From: Planctomycetaceae bacterium
Lineage (GTDB): Bacteria; Planctomycetota; Planctomycetia; Pirellulales; UBA1268
Length of the DNA stretch: 38,914 nt
Direction of reading: 5' to 3'
NCBI GenBank assembly: GCA_021300535.1
Contig: JAJTED010000011.1
Location: forward strand, 1 to 38,914
The translations under genes and the position numbers were made by a program. Below the pieces are notes generated by a model, which worked only from the letters and a program-made list of their open reading frames with translations, did no database searches and was not told the DNA's origin. Numbering within the stretch: position 1 is the first letter of the stretch; each line of letters begins with the position of its first letter. Of the stretch, positions 24,346 through 33,683 are shown piece by piece.

Positions 24346-24651
24346 ATGCGTGCCTCGATCGCCATCGGTCTGTGCCTCGCGGCCGGCGGCTGTGCTCATC
24401 ATCAGAATCAATACGCCTACGCGCCGCCGCTCGCCCCGCCGGTCTACCCGCAGCCCCAACCGGTGGCGGCCCCAGTCGCTCCGCATCCGACGCAGCCGGG
24501 CGTGATGCCCGCGCCGGCGGTCCCCGCCACGATGCCCGCGATGCCATCCGCCGCGGTCGAGTGCTGCCCACCGCTCGGCGCTGGCGAGGTGATGGCGACC
24601 CCGGTCGTCTATGAGGAAGGGCAGATGCCGCCATGCCCGCCGGGTCCGTGA
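24346..24651 (+). CDS. Small proline-rich putative lipoprotein
   Basis: 101 aa. A short signal sequence MRASIAIGLCLAAGGC ends in a weak lipobox (AGGC), so Cys 16 may be lipidated. The rest is disordered and rich in Pro and Ala (PPLAPPVYPQPQPVAAPVAP) with a CCPP pair near residue 75 and C-terminal PPCPPGP. The Shine-Dalgarno GGGAGGA supports the ATG at 24346. No recognised domain; function unknown. It precedes the PSD1 gene by 126 bp with an apparent separate promoter. Confidence 0.7.
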   Translation: MRASIAIGLCLAAGGCAHHQNQYAYAPPLAPPVYPQPQPVAAPVAPHPTQPGVMPAPAVPATMPAMPSAAVECCPPLGAGEVMATPVVYEEGQMPPCPPGP

Positions 24652-24737
24652 CGTCCAGACTCCCCCGCGTCGGCCCGGGCGGGGGCGCCGATGCCCGGAC
24701 GGTCGGCCAGGGTGCTGCCACGAACGAGCGCCGGAAC

Positions 24738-24743
24738 TATACT
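24738..24743 (+). promoter_or_regulatory. Candidate -10 box TATACT of the PSD1/DUF1501 operon
   Basis: TATACT, the best -10 match in the area, lies 34 nt upstream of the PSD1 ATG. No good -35 at the right distance. An ordinary leader would result, unlike the leaderless arrangement elsewhere. Confidence 0.4.
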
Positions 24744-24777
24744 TACGGCCGTCCGCCTCTGGCGTGATAAGACCGCC

Positions 24778-27700
24778 ATGCCGATCATCATCCACAGCCG
24801 TGCGATCGCTGTCCTGGGCTGGAGCGTGGCCGTTGCCTCCATGGCCATGGCGACCGCAGCAGCCGCGCCGCCCCCCGACTTCCAACGCGAGATCCAGCCG
24901 CTCCTGACCGAGCATTGCGGCCACTGTCATGCCGTGGACGAGAAGTCCCGGCAGGGCGACCTGCGGCTGGACGTGCGGTCAGCGGCTTTGGAAGGGGGCG
25001 CTTCAGGCCTGCCGGCGATCGTGCCCGGCAAGCCGGCCGAGAGCGAGGTCATGCGGCGGGTGCGGGCGACCGACCCCGACGAGATCATGCCGCCCCCGCA
25101 CGAGAAGAAGCCGCTCACGGCCGACCAGATCGACCTGCTCGACCGCTGGATCGCCGCCGGAGCGCGATACGAGCCCCACTGGGCGTTCGTCGCGCCGCGG
25201 CAGCCGCCCGTGCCCACCGCCGCGCCGCATCCCGTGGACGCCTTCGTGCGGGCGCGGCTGGCGACGACCGCCCTGCAACCGGCCCCGCCGGCCGACGACG
25301 CCACGCTCTGTCGGCGGCTGTACCTCGACCTCGTCGGCCTGCCGCCATCGCCGGAGGACCTCGCGGCTTTCGCCCGTGACGGTTACGACAAGACGGTCGA
25401 CCGGCTGCTCGCCAGCGAGCGATTCGGCGAGAAATGGTCGCGGCCCTGGCTCGACCTCGCCCGCTACTCCGACACAAACGGCTACGAGAAGGACCTGCGC
25501 CGTGAGATGTGGGCCTGGCGCGACTGGGTGATCGCCGCCCTCAATCGCGACATGCCCTACGACCAGTTCGTGCTGGAGCAGATTGCCGGAGACATGCTGC
25601 CCAACGCCACCCAGGACCAGGTGGTGGCCACGGCCTTCCTCCGCAACAGCATGCTCAACGAGGAAGGGGCGATCATCCCCGAAGAGTTTCGGATGGTGGA
25701 AATGTTCGATCGCATCGACTGCGTCGGCAAGGCGGTGCTCGGCCTCACCACGCAGTGCGCCCAGTGCCACACGCACAAGTTCGACCCGCTGACGCACGCC
25801 GAGTATTACGGCATGTTCGCGTTCCTCAACGACACCCACGAGGCCTGGTCCTACGTCTACACGCCCGAGCAGCGCGACACACTGCGGGCGTTGCAGGCCG
25901 AACTGGCCGCGACCGAGGACGCGGTGCGGCGGGCACGCCCGGACTGGCAGCGGGAAGTCGCGGCCTGGGAACGGCAGGTGGCCGGCGGACTCGTGCCCTG
26001 GACGCCCATCGAGATGGAACGGATGGACAGCGCCAGACTGCTGAACCACCCGGTGCAACTGGCGGACAAGTCGATTCTGATGCTCGGTCACCGCGACACC
26101 CGTTTCATTTTCGAGGCGCGGCCCGACCTGCGGGGCGCGACCGGCCTGCAGGTCGAAGGCCTGCTCCACGGCGACCTGTTCATGCGCGGCCCCGGCCGCG
26201 ACGGCGCCTGGGGACTGGCCGAGATCATCGTGGACGTGCAGCCGCCGGAATCCGAGGAGTGGCGGCCGGTGAAACTCGTGCATGCCACGGCCGACTTCTC
26301 GGCCCCCGAACGGTTCGAGCCGCGGACCAACGACAAAGATGAGCCGATCCCCGAGCAGCGGCGTGAGGAATTGAACCTTGCCGAGACGATGTCGATCGGC
26401 CCGGCGGCAAACCTCATCGATGGCGACAAGCAGTCGAGTTGGTTCCCCGACCGCGGCCACCTGCGCCGGCATCAGCCGAGCGTCGCGGTCGTGCGGTTCG
26501 AGAACCCGCTCGATGTCCCCGCCGGTACGAAATTGCGGCTCACAATCTACTGCATGCCTGGGCCGAACAATGCCAGCGGCAAGACACCGGGGTGCCTGCG
26601 GTTCAGCCTCACGACCGCGCCGGAGCCGGCTGCGGCGCCGATCGATCATGGGGCGGTGCTCGCGATCCGCACGCCGCCGGAGAGGCGGACAGCGGACGAA
26701 GCGGCCGCGATCTTCGCCGCTTGGCGGCGATCGGTGCCCGATCTGGCGGCCATCGAGGAGCGGAGCGATGCCATCTGGACGCGGATGCCCGTCGCCCCGA
26801 CGACGATCTTCCACGCCGCCCAGCGGCAGCCCCGCGACCATCGCCCGACGCATCTCCTCGATCGCGGCGTGTGGAACCAGCCGCTCGAGGTCGTGGCCCC
26901 GCACGTGCCCGCGGCGCTCCATCCCTTCCCGGAGGCCGCACCGCCCAACCGGCTGGGCTTCGCACGCTGGCTCGTCGCCCGCGAGTCGCCGCTCACGGCC
27001 CGCGTGGCCGTGAATCGGATCTGGCAGGGCCTGTTCGGGGAGGGACTCGTCGAGACGCCCGACGATTTCGGCACCCGGGCCCCGGTGCCGACGCACCGCG
27101 AACTGCTCGACTGGCTGGCCGTCGACTTCATGGACCATGGCTGGAGCCAGAAGCGGACGATCCGCGCCATCGTGACGAGCGACACCTATCGCCAGTCGTC
27201 GGTGGCGTCTGCGGAGTCGCGGGCCCGCGATCCGGCGAACCGCCTTCTCGCCCGGGGTCCGCGGTATCGCGTGGACGCCGAACTCGTCCGCGACGTCGCC
27301 CTGGCGGCCTCCGGCCTGATCACGCACGCCATCGGCGGGCCGGGCATCATCCCGCCGGTGCCGCAGAACGTTCTCGACTACAACTACGTCTACCCGACCT
27401 TCTGGACGCCGGCCACCGGGCCGGATCGCTACCGCCGGGCCGTCTATCTGTTCCGCAAGCGGTCGATGCCGGATCCGGCTCTCGCCAGTTTCGACGCGCC
27501 CAACGGCGACCTGTCGTGCGCCCGTCGGCTGCAGAGCAACACGCCGCTGGCAGCGCTCACCGGGCTGAACGAGCCGGTGTTCGTTGAGGCGGCCCGGGGG
27601 CTCGCCCTGCGGACGCTGCGCGAGGGTGGGGCCGACGACGCCGGTCGCATCGACCACGCCTTCCTGCTGTGCACGGCCCGACGGCCGACGGCCGAGGAAA

Positions 27701-27897
27701 AACAAGAACTGCTCGCCTTCCTCGCGGCCCAGCGGCGCCGGATCGCGGATGGCTGGGTCGCCGCCCGTGACGTGGCGGCCGGCGACGGCGAGAGCCTGGC
27801 CGGGCTGCCGCCGGGAGCGACGCCGCAAGACGCCGCCGCCTGGACGCTCGTATCGCGGATCCTGCTCAACCTCGACGAGACCGTCACCAAGAATTGA
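24778..27897 (+). CDS. Planctomycete cytochrome c / DUF1549 / DUF1553 (PSD1) protein
   Basis: 1039 aa. Signal peptide to about residue 29 (AVLGWSVAVASMAMATAAAA). Planctomycete-type cytochrome c domain: LLTEHCGHCHAVDEKSRQG (C47-x2-C50-H51) and DEIMPPPHEKKPLTADQ. DUF1549 at about 145-350: RRLYLDLVGLPPSPEDL, RPWLDLARYSDTNGYEKD and a second CxxCH (CAQCHTHKFDP, from residue 327). A galactose-binding-like middle part. DUF1553 from about 715: RLGFARWLVARESPLTARV and VNRIWQGLFGEGLVETPDDF. Such proteins are exported and are abundant in planctomycetes next to DUF1501 genes and glycan-degradation loci; their reaction is still unknown. The DUF1501 gene starts 7 nt downstream. Confidence 0.94.
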   Translation: MPIIIHSRAIAVLGWSVAVASMAMATAAAAPPPDFQREIQPLLTEHCGHCHAVDEKSRQGDLRLDVRSAALEGGASGLPAIVPGKPAESEVMRRVRATDPDEIMPPPHEKKPLTADQIDLLDRWIAAGARYEPHWAFVAPRQPPVPTAAPHPVDAFVRARLATTALQPAPPADDATLCRRLYLDLVGLPPSPEDLAAFARDGYDKTVDRLLASERFGEKWSRPWLDLARYSDTNGYEKDLRREMWAWRDWVIAALNRDMPYDQFVLEQIAGDMLPNATQDQVVATAFLRNSMLNEEGAIIPEEFRMVEMFDRIDCVGKAVLGLTTQCAQCHTHKFDPLTHAEYYGMFAFLNDTHEAWSYVYTPEQRDTLRALQAELAATEDAVRRARPDWQREVAAWERQVAGGLVPWTPIEMERMDSARLLNHPVQLADKSILMLGHRDTRFIFEARPDLRGATGLQVEGLLHGDLFMRGPGRDGAWGLAEIIVDVQPPESEEWRPVKLVHATADFSAPERFEPRTNDKDEPIPEQRREELNLAETMSIGPAANLIDGDKQSSWFPDRGHLRRHQPSVAVVRFENPLDVPAGTKLRLTIYCMPGPNNASGKTPGCLRFSLTTAPEPAAAPIDHGAVLAIRTPPERRTADEAAAIFAAWRRSVPDLAAIEERSDAIWTRMPVAPTTIFHAAQRQPRDHRPTHLLDRGVWNQPLEVVAPHVPAALHPFPEAAPPNRLGFARWLVARESPLTARVAVNRIWQGLFGEGLVETPDDFGTRAPVPTHRELLDWLAVDFMDHGWSQKRTIRAIVTSDTYRQSSVASAESRARDPANRLLARGPRYRVDAELVRDVALAASGLITHAIGGPGIIPPVPQNVLDYNYVYPTFWTPATGPDRYRRAVYLFRKRSMPDPALASFDAPNGDLSCARRLQSNTPLAALTGLNEPVFVEAARGLALRTLREGGADDAGRIDHAFLLCTARRPTAEEKQELLAFLAAQRRRIADGWVAARDVAAGDGESLAGLPPGATPQDAAAWTLVSRILLNLDETVTKN

Positions 27898-27904
27898 GGT
27901 TCCC

Positions 27905-29338
27905 ATGATCCCGCACGATTCCCTCCACGACACCCGCGCCCGCCATCTGGCACGCCGCTGGTTCCTCGGCGAGTGCGGCGTCGGTCTGGCCGGAATGGCG
28001 GCGGGCACGCTGTTTGCCCGCGAGGGCCGGGCGGCCGCGGCGCCGGCCGCCGAGCCGTTGGCGGTGAAGCCGCCGCACTTCGCGCCGCGGGCCAAGCGGG
28101 TGGTGTACATGTTCCAGGCAGGCGCGCCGAGCCATCTGGAACTCTTCGACTGGAAGCCCCAGTTGGCCAAGCACGACGGCAAGCTGCCGCCGGCGGGGTT
28201 GCTTGACGGCTACCGAGCGGCGTTCATCAACCCCAACTCCGCGCTTCTCGGGCCGAAGTTCAAGTTCCAGTCGTACGGCAAGGCCGGCATCGAGATGAGC
28301 GAACTGCTGCCGCACACGGGCCGGATTGCCGACGACATCTGCCTGGTCCGTTCGATGCAGACCGACGCCGTCAACCACGCGCCGGCCCAAATCCTCATGA
28401 ACACCGGCTCGCAGCAGTTCGGCCGCCCGAGCTTCGGCGCCTGGACGCTCTACGGCCTGGGCAGCGAGGCCGATGATCTTCCGGGGTTCGTCGTGCTGAC
28501 CAGCGCGAAGGGCACCAGCGGCGGAGCGAGCAACTACGGCGCTGGGTTCCTGCCCACCGTGTACGGCGGGATTCCGCTGCGGACCGGCGGGGACCCGGTG
28601 CTCTATCTCTCCAATCCCAAGGGCATTGACCGCGAAACGCAGCGGGCCTCCCTCGACACCCTCAGCCGGCTCAACACGCTGGCGCTCGGCAGGTTCGGCG
28701 ACCCGGAGATCGCCGCCCGCATCCAGGCCTACGAACTGGCCTACAAGCTCCAGGCGAGCGCCCCGGAACTGATGAACCTCGCCGACGAGCCCAAGGAAAC
28801 CCTGGACCGTTACGGCCTGAAGGACCCGGGCGAGGCCGGTTATGCCCGCAACTGCCTGCTCGCCCGGCGGCTCTTGGAGCGGGGCGTGCGGTTCGTGCAG
28901 CTCTTTCACGAGGCCTGGGACCAGCATGGCAACCTGACGAAGGGCGTCAAAAAAAACGCCCTCGATACGGATCAGGCGTCGGCCGCCCTCGTCATGGATC
29001 TCAAGGAGCGGGGGCTGCTCGACGACACGATCGTGGTCTGGGGGGGCGAGTTCGGCCGCACGCCGATGGTGCAGGGGGGCAGCGACGGTCGCGACCATCA
29101 CAACCGTGCGTTCACGATGTGGCTGGCTGGCGGCGGCATCAAGGCCGGCCACGTGCATGGCAAGACCGACGACTTCGGCTTTAACGTGGTCGAGGCCCCG
29201 GTGCACGTCCACGATCTGAACGCCACGCTCCTCCACCTCCTCGGATTCGACCACACGCGACTCACCTACCGCGTCCAAGGCCGCGACTACCGGCTGACGG
29301 ACGTCCATGGGACGCTCGTCAAAGGCATCCTCGCCTGA
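27905..29338 (+). CDS. DUF1501 (sulfatase-like) protein, Tat-exported
   Basis: 477 aa. Twin-arginine signal ARRWFLGECGVGLAGMAAG at residues 16-34. The DUF1501 body resembles the alkaline-phosphatase/sulfatase fold: MFQAGAPSHLELFDWKP, RSMQTDAVNHAPAQILMNTG, FHEAWDQHGN, TIVVWGGEFGRTPMVQG, DGRDHHNRAFTMWLAGGG and VHVHDLNATLLHLLG. Metal ligands (the His and Asp of these stretches) are present. Always found beside DUF1553 genes; the pair may form one extracytoplasmic enzyme, function unknown. Co-transcribed with the PSD1 gene. Ends 28 nt from the convergent esterase. Confidence 0.94.
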   Translation: MIPHDSLHDTRARHLARRWFLGECGVGLAGMAAGTLFAREGRAAAAPAAEPLAVKPPHFAPRAKRVVYMFQAGAPSHLELFDWKPQLAKHDGKLPPAGLLDGYRAAFINPNSALLGPKFKFQSYGKAGIEMSELLPHTGRIADDICLVRSMQTDAVNHAPAQILMNTGSQQFGRPSFGAWTLYGLGSEADDLPGFVVLTSAKGTSGGASNYGAGFLPTVYGGIPLRTGGDPVLYLSNPKGIDRETQRASLDTLSRLNTLALGRFGDPEIAARIQAYELAYKLQASAPELMNLADEPKETLDRYGLKDPGEAGYARNCLLARRLLERGVRFVQLFHEAWDQHGNLTKGVKKNALDTDQASAALVMDLKERGLLDDTIVVWGGEFGRTPMVQGGSDGRDHHNRAFTMWLAGGGIKAGHVHGKTDDFGFNVVEAPVHVHDLNATLLHLLGFDHTRLTYRVQGRDYRLTDVHGTLVKGILA

Positions 29339-29366
29339 CGGCCGAGCCGCGGGCGGTCGGAGATGA

Positions 29367-30260
29367 CTATCGGGCCGGCAGTGGGTGGCGCTGGAAGAAG
29401 TCCCAGATGAGGCAGTTGGCGTCGAGCGACAGGGCGCAGGGGCCGAGGAAGAACGAGTCGGGCGGGCGGCCGGGCCAGGTGTGGCCGCCGCCGTCGAGCC
29501 GGTAGTAGACGACCTCCGCGCCGTCCCGGCCCGGGCCCCACGTGAACCGCTCCACGGTGATCCCCTCGTCGGAGCAGGGGATCGGATCGCGGCGGGGCTG
29601 CGGCGGGCAGCCGTTGGCATGCACCCAGTCGAGGATGCCCTCGACGACCGGCCGATGGGACACGCGGGTCACGCTGCGGCGGCCCACGCCCCCTTCCAGC
29701 GGCGTGAACTGATCGAGCGTGCCGTGGAAGTGCAGCACGGGCACAGGCCGGGCCGGGGCGATCGCGGCCAGGGCCATCGGCCCGGCCACCGGAGCGATCG
29801 AGGCGATCCGGTCGGCCATCTCGGCGGCCAGCCGGTAGGCCATCATGGCGCCGTTCGACATGCCGGTGGCGTGGATGCGGTGGCCATCGACAGGCAGCCG
29901 CGCCGCCAGGGCGTCGAGCAGCGCCCGGGCGAAGCCGACGTCGTCGGCCGCGTCGATCATCGCCTGGCCGCAACAGTTGCCGCCGTTCCAGGTGAGGATG
30001 TCCTCCCGCGAGCCCGTGCCGGCCGGATAGACGACGATGGCCTGGCCCGCCGCCGCGAGCGCGTCGAGGCCACAGAACCGCCGCATGAACTCCGGATGCG
30101 TCTGGCCGCCGTGGAAGGCCAGCACCACCGGCCAGCCGGTGGGCGGAGCGGGGGCGTGCGGGACGCTGGCGATCGCCCGGCGCACGCGGGCCGCCAGCGG
30201 CACGTCGAGGGCAAGCGGTGAGCAGGCGGGTGGCGGCGGGGAGGGAAGCGAGTCGGCCAT
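29367..30260 (-). CDS. PHB depolymerase / LpqC-type esterase
   Basis: 297 aa alpha/beta hydrolase. Oxyanion-hole segment VVLAFHGGQTHPEFM, nucleophile G-M-S-N-G in IHATGMSNGAMMAYRLAAEM, VPVLHFHGTLDQFTP (catalytic Asp) and GGGHTWPGRP (catalytic His). These are features of the esterase_PHB family, which includes poly-3-hydroxybutyrate depolymerases and feruloyl esterases. No clear signal peptide after MADSLPSPPPPACSP, so location is open; a start further upstream (frame open to 30584) is unlikely since it runs over the glgE promoter area. Convergent to the DUF1501 gene and divergent from glgE. Confidence 0.88.
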   Translation of the reverse strand: MADSLPSPPPPACSPLALDVPLAARVRRAIASVPHAPAPPTGWPVVLAFHGGQTHPEFMRRFCGLDALAAAGQAIVVYPAGTGSREDILTWNGGNCCGQAMIDAADDVGFARALLDALAARLPVDGHRIHATGMSNGAMMAYRLAAEMADRIASIAPVAGPMALAAIAPARPVPVLHFHGTLDQFTPLEGGVGRRSVTRVSHRPVVEGILDWVHANGCPPQPRRDPIPCSDEGITVERFTWGPGRDGAEVVYYRLDGGGHTWPGRPPDSFFLGPCALSLDANCLIWDFFQRHPLPAR

Positions 30261-30322
30261 GGGTTGCACTGGTACCAAGCAGGGTCGCGTTTTCAAGCCG
30301 CGATTCCTACACTGCCGGCAAG

Positions 30323-30335
30323 CGTCACCGTGACG
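30323..30335. promoter_or_regulatory. 13-bp perfect dyad between divergent esterase and glgE genes
   Basis: CGTCACCGTGACG: 6-bp arms around a central C, in the only space available for both promoters. Size fits a small dimeric repressor site. No regulator for it is known here. Confidence 0.3.
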
Positions 30336-30360
30336 ATCGCCGTGCCGTGTCCACCGTGCC

Positions 30361-30651
30361 GTGTCGGAGACACCCGTGTCGGAGACACCCGTGTCGGAAA
30401 AGCATACCGATTTTCCCGCCGCCTGGCGGCGACGCTGCGCGATCGACCGTGTCGCCCCCGAGATCGACGGCGGCCGGTTCGCCGTGAAGCGAATCCGTGG
30501 CGACGAGGTGGTGGTCGAGGCCGACGTGGTCTGCGACGGCCACGAGGAACTGGACTGCCGGCTCCACGTGCGGCACGGCGACACGGGTCAGTGGACCGTG
30601 TTCCCCATGGCCTGCGACGGCAACGACCGCTGGCGGGCGTCGTTCCCGTGA
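30361..30651 (+). pseudogene. glgE: glgE N-terminal fragment (DUF3416 domain), cut by frameshift
   Basis: About 86-96 codons. VAPEIDGGRFAVKRIRGDEVVVEADVV and VFPMACDGNDRWRASF match the N-terminal domain of GlgE maltosyltransferase, which helps substrate binding and dimer contacts. A TGA (30649-30651) stops the frame right after RASFP; the homologous chain resumes in the +1 frame at 30650, but about 30 residues that normally link the two (the rest of the beta domain and the start of the helical insert) are absent. Three in-frame GTG codons (30361, 30376, 30391) lie in a 15-bp tandem repeat; 30391 is the most natural start. Read with the following feature. Confidence 0.75.
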
Positions 30652-32290
30652 GGCGGCGGGCGAAGACCTGCGGACCGAACTCGCCGTGGGCGCGACCCTC
30701 GTCGCCGCCGCCGCCCATGCGGCTCCGCCGGCGATCGCGGCCGAGATCGGGGCGTTGGCAGTGCGACTCAAGAGCGGCGCCGAACCAGACGTGGCCCGCA
30801 CCCCGCGGCTCCGGGAGCTGATGGATCTCTACGCCGACCGCCGCGACGAGACGCGGCTCGACCCCCGGCCCGTGTGGGTCGATCGGGCCACGGCCCGCCG
30901 CAGCGCCTGGTACGAGGTGTTTCCCCGCTCCTGGGGCCGCGAGCCGGGCAGTCACGGCACGCTCACCGACCTCGCCGACCGGCTCGACTACGTCCGCGGC
31001 ATGGGCTTCGACGTGCTTTACCTGACACCGATCCACCCCATCGGCCACGCCTTCCGCAAGGGCCGCAACAACGCGCTCGCCGCCGGAGAGAACGACGTGG
31101 GCAGCCCGTGGGGCATCGGCGGCCCCGAGGGGGGGCACACGGCCATTCATCCGCGGCTGGGCACGTTCGCCGACTTCGAGCGGCTCCGAAATCGAGCCGC
31201 GGAGCTCGGCATGGAACTGGCTCTCGACATCGCGGTGCAATGCTCGCCAGACCATCCGTGGGTCAGGGAGCATCCGGAGTGGTTCCGCCATCGCCCCGAC
31301 GGCAGCATCCAATATGCGGAGAATCCGCCCAAGAAGTATCAGGACATCGTCCCTTTCGACTTTCAGTCCGCGCACTGGCGGCCGCTGTGGGAGGCGCTGG
31401 CCGGCGTGTTCCGCTTCTGGATCGCCAAGGGCGTGCGGATCTTCCGCGTCGACAATCCCCACACCAAGCCATTCGCCTTCTGGGAGTGGCTGATCGACGA
31501 CATCCACCGCACGGATCCCGACGTGCTCTTTCTCTCGGAGGCCTTCACGCGGCCGAAGGTGATGTATCGTTTGGCGAAGCTCGGCTTCACGCAGTCCTAC
31601 ACCTACTTCACGTGGCGGACCGAGAAGGAGGAGATGGCGGCCTATCTCCGCGAGGTGACGACCCCGCCGGTGGCCGATTTTTTCCGGCCGAACTTCTGGC
31701 CCAACACGCCCGACATCCTCCACGCGACGCTGCAGACCGGCGGACGGCCGATGTTTCTCGTGCGGCTCACGCTCGCCGCGCTGTCGGTGGGCAACTGGGG
31801 CATCTACGGCCCGGCCATGGAACTGCTCGAGGCGACGCCGCGGGAGCCGGGCAGCGAGGAATACCTCGACTCCGAGAAGTACGAGATCAAGCGTTGGAAC
31901 CTCGACGCCCCCGAGAGCCTGGCGCCGTTCATTCGCCGCCTCAACGAGATCCGGCGGACGGAGCCCGCCCTGCAGCGCGATCGGCCGCCGCTGGTGCAGG
32001 AACTCGACGACTTGCAACTCCTGGCCTGGTGCCGCTACGACCCGGCGACGGGCAACCGGGTGCTGGTCGTCGTGAACATGCGGCCGGGCGAGACGCGATC
32101 GGGACCGCTGCGGCTCGACGCCGCGGCCCTCGGCCTGGAAGGGTGCGACGCCGTGCTGGCCCACGACCTGCTGGCCGACGCCGTGCATGCCTGGCACCTT
32201 GATGCCGTCACGATCGAATGCACGCCCGAGCGGCCCGTTCATGTCTATCGGATCGACGAACTGCACGATCCGGGACAACCGACCGCATGA
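30650..32290 (+). CDS. glgE: Alpha-1,4-glucan:maltose-1-phosphate maltosyltransferase, catalytic part (gene disrupted)
   Basis: About 546 codons of GlgE (GH13_3). Extends alpha-glucan from maltose-1-phosphate. Conserved stretches: AWYEVFPRSWG, GFDVLYLTPIHPIGHAFRKG, DVGSPWGIGGPEGGH, FRVDNPHTKPFAFWEWLI (nucleophile Asp), FLSEAFTRPKVMYRLAKLG (acid Glu), NFWPNTPDILHATLQ, and SEEYLDSEKYEIK. The catalytic domain is complete; only the N-domain junction is damaged. No clear start of its own: the frame is open from ATG 30497, and GTG 30686 is possible. It is either a dead gene, a restart-translated catalytic core, or an assembly error. Overlaps mak by ATGA. Confidence 0.82.
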   Translation, partial: EAAGEDLRTELAVGATLVAAAAHAAPPAIAAEIGALAVRLKSGAEPDVARTPRLRELMDLYADRRDETRLDPRPVWVDRATARRSAWYEVFPRSWGREPGSHGTLTDLADRLDYVRGMGFDVLYLTPIHPIGHAFRKGRNNALAAGENDVGSPWGIGGPEGGHTAIHPRLGTFADFERLRNRAAELGMELALDIAVQCSPDHPWVREHPEWFRHRPDGSIQYAENPPKKYQDIVPFDFQSAHWRPLWEALAGVFRFWIAKGVRIFRVDNPHTKPFAFWEWLIDDIHRTDPDVLFLSEAFTRPKVMYRLAKLGFTQSYTYFTWRTEKEEMAAYLREVTTPPVADFFRPNFWPNTPDILHATLQTGGRPMFLVRLTLAALSVGNWGIYGPAMELLEATPREPGSEEYLDSEKYEIKRWNLDAPESLAPFIRRLNEIRRTEPALQRDRPPLVQELDDLQLLAWCRYDPATGNRVLVVVNMRPGETRSGPLRLDAAALGLEGCDAVLAHDLLADAVHAWHLDAVTIECTPERPVHVYRIDELHDPGQPTA

Positions 32291-33660
32291 GCTCCGGCGA
32301 CGTGGAACGGTATGCCGGGATGACGCGGGCGATCGCCGCGTGGCTGCCGCAGGCCCGCTGGTACGGCGGTCGCGCGGCCGCCGAGTTGACCGTGGCCGAC
32401 GCCTGTGCCGCGGACGGCGTCACGCTCGCGCTGGTCGATGCCCGCCCCGCGCCGGACCGACAGCCCGTGCGCTACCTCGTGCCGGTCACGCGCGACACCG
32501 GCGTCGATGCCGCCTGCACGCCCGCCTGCGAGCGTTGGCTCGTGGAAGTCATCGCGACGGGACGCATCGTCCCCGGCATGCACGGGAGTTTCGTGGGGCG
32601 TCCCGTGGGCGGACCGGCCCCGTCCCCGGCGGCCCCAATCGCCGTCACCCCGCTCGGTGCCGACGCCTCCAACACGTCGTGCCTCGTGCAGACTGCCGCC
32701 GCAGGATACGTCGTCAAGCTGCTGCGGCGTTGCCGGGAGGGCGTGCAGCCCGAGGTCGAGGTCGGCGAGTTCTTCGCGCGGCAGTCGCCCTTCACCGCCA
32801 CGCCTCGGCTGCGGGGCTGGCTCGAATATCGGCCCGCGGCGGGTGGCCCCACGACCGCCCTGGCGACGATCCACGACCATCTGTCCGGCTGCGAGTCGGC
32901 ATGGGACGTCCTCGGCCGGCTGCTCGCGGAGCAGGGGCTTGACGGCCCGCACCATGATCGCATCATGAGGATCGTCGCCGCGATCGGCCACGTCACGGCC
33001 GACATGCACGCGGCGCTCGCCGCCCGGTCCGACGTTCCCCCCTTCGCGCCGCTTGAGGTGACGCCAGACGACCGCGTGGCCGCCGCCACCGACCTGGTGG
33101 CCCATGCGACGAGTGTCTTGTCTGTCGCCGCCTTGGCCGGCTCGTTGCCCACGCCGCTCGCCGCCCGCGTCCGCCGTGTGGTCGATGCCCGCGAGGCGCT
33201 GTGCGACCGGCTGCGGGGCGTCGCGGACGTGCTGCCCGCACGGCTGATCCGCGTGCACGGTGACTTTCATCTGGGGCAGGTGCTCGTGGCCGCGGCCGAC
33301 GACCGCGTGTTCGTCATCGACTTCGAGGGGGAGCCGGGGCGGACGCTGGAGGCGCGGCGGGCGTTCGCGCCGGCCGCCAAGGACGTGGCGGGCATGTGCC
33401 GCTCGTTCGACTACCTGGCCCGGCACGCCCGCCTGCCGAACCCCACCGCCGTGGCCGCGACGCTCGGGCATTGCTTTCGCGCGGCCTACGTTTCCAAAGC
33501 GGCCGGCCACGCCTGGTGGCCCGCCGACTCCGCGACCGCCGACCGCCTGGTGGAGATTCTGGCCCTCGACAAGGCCGTCTACGAGCTGGCCTACGAGCTG
33601 CGGCACCGGCCCGACTGGGTGGCGATTCCGCTGGCCGGCATCGAAGCGTCGCTCTCCTGA
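32287..33660 (+). CDS. mak: Maltokinase
   Basis: 457 aa. Phosphorylates maltose at C1 with ATP to give the GlgE substrate maltose-1-phosphate. N-terminal maltokinase domain: WLPQARWYGGRAAA. Kinase part: SNTSCLVQTAAAGYVVKLLRR (Lys), then the catalytic loop RVHGDFHLGQVLV (H324-G-D-F-H328) and VFVIDFEGEPGRTLEARR with metal-binding Asp. Late ELAYELRHRPDWVAIPLAG is typical of the family. ATGA overlap with glgE shows co-translation. No treS or glgB in the window. If glgE is really dead the kinase would supply a dead-end product, unless another GlgE exists elsewhere. Confidence 0.93.
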   Translation: MSSGDVERYAGMTRAIAAWLPQARWYGGRAAAELTVADACAADGVTLALVDARPAPDRQPVRYLVPVTRDTGVDAACTPACERWLVEVIATGRIVPGMHGSFVGRPVGGPAPSPAAPIAVTPLGADASNTSCLVQTAAAGYVVKLLRRCREGVQPEVEVGEFFARQSPFTATPRLRGWLEYRPAAGGPTTALATIHDHLSGCESAWDVLGRLLAEQGLDGPHHDRIMRIVAAIGHVTADMHAALAARSDVPPFAPLEVTPDDRVAAATDLVAHATSVLSVAALAGSLPTPLAARVRRVVDAREALCDRLRGVADVLPARLIRVHGDFHLGQVLVAAADDRVFVIDFEGEPGRTLEARRAFAPAAKDVAGMCRSFDYLARHARLPNPTAVAATLGHCFRAAYVSKAAGHAWWPADSATADRLVEILALDKAVYELAYELRHRPDWVAIPLAGIEASLS

Positions 33661-33683
33661 CCGGGACGCGGCCACCTGCCCGC

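Noticed and set aside
25003..28182. A very long open frame (over 1000 codons) on the minus strand, opposite the PSD1 gene
   Set aside because: It has no recognisable domain, is full of Arg/Gly/His, and mirrors the codon pattern of the clearly real PSD1 and DUF1501 genes. It is an effect of high GC at third positions.
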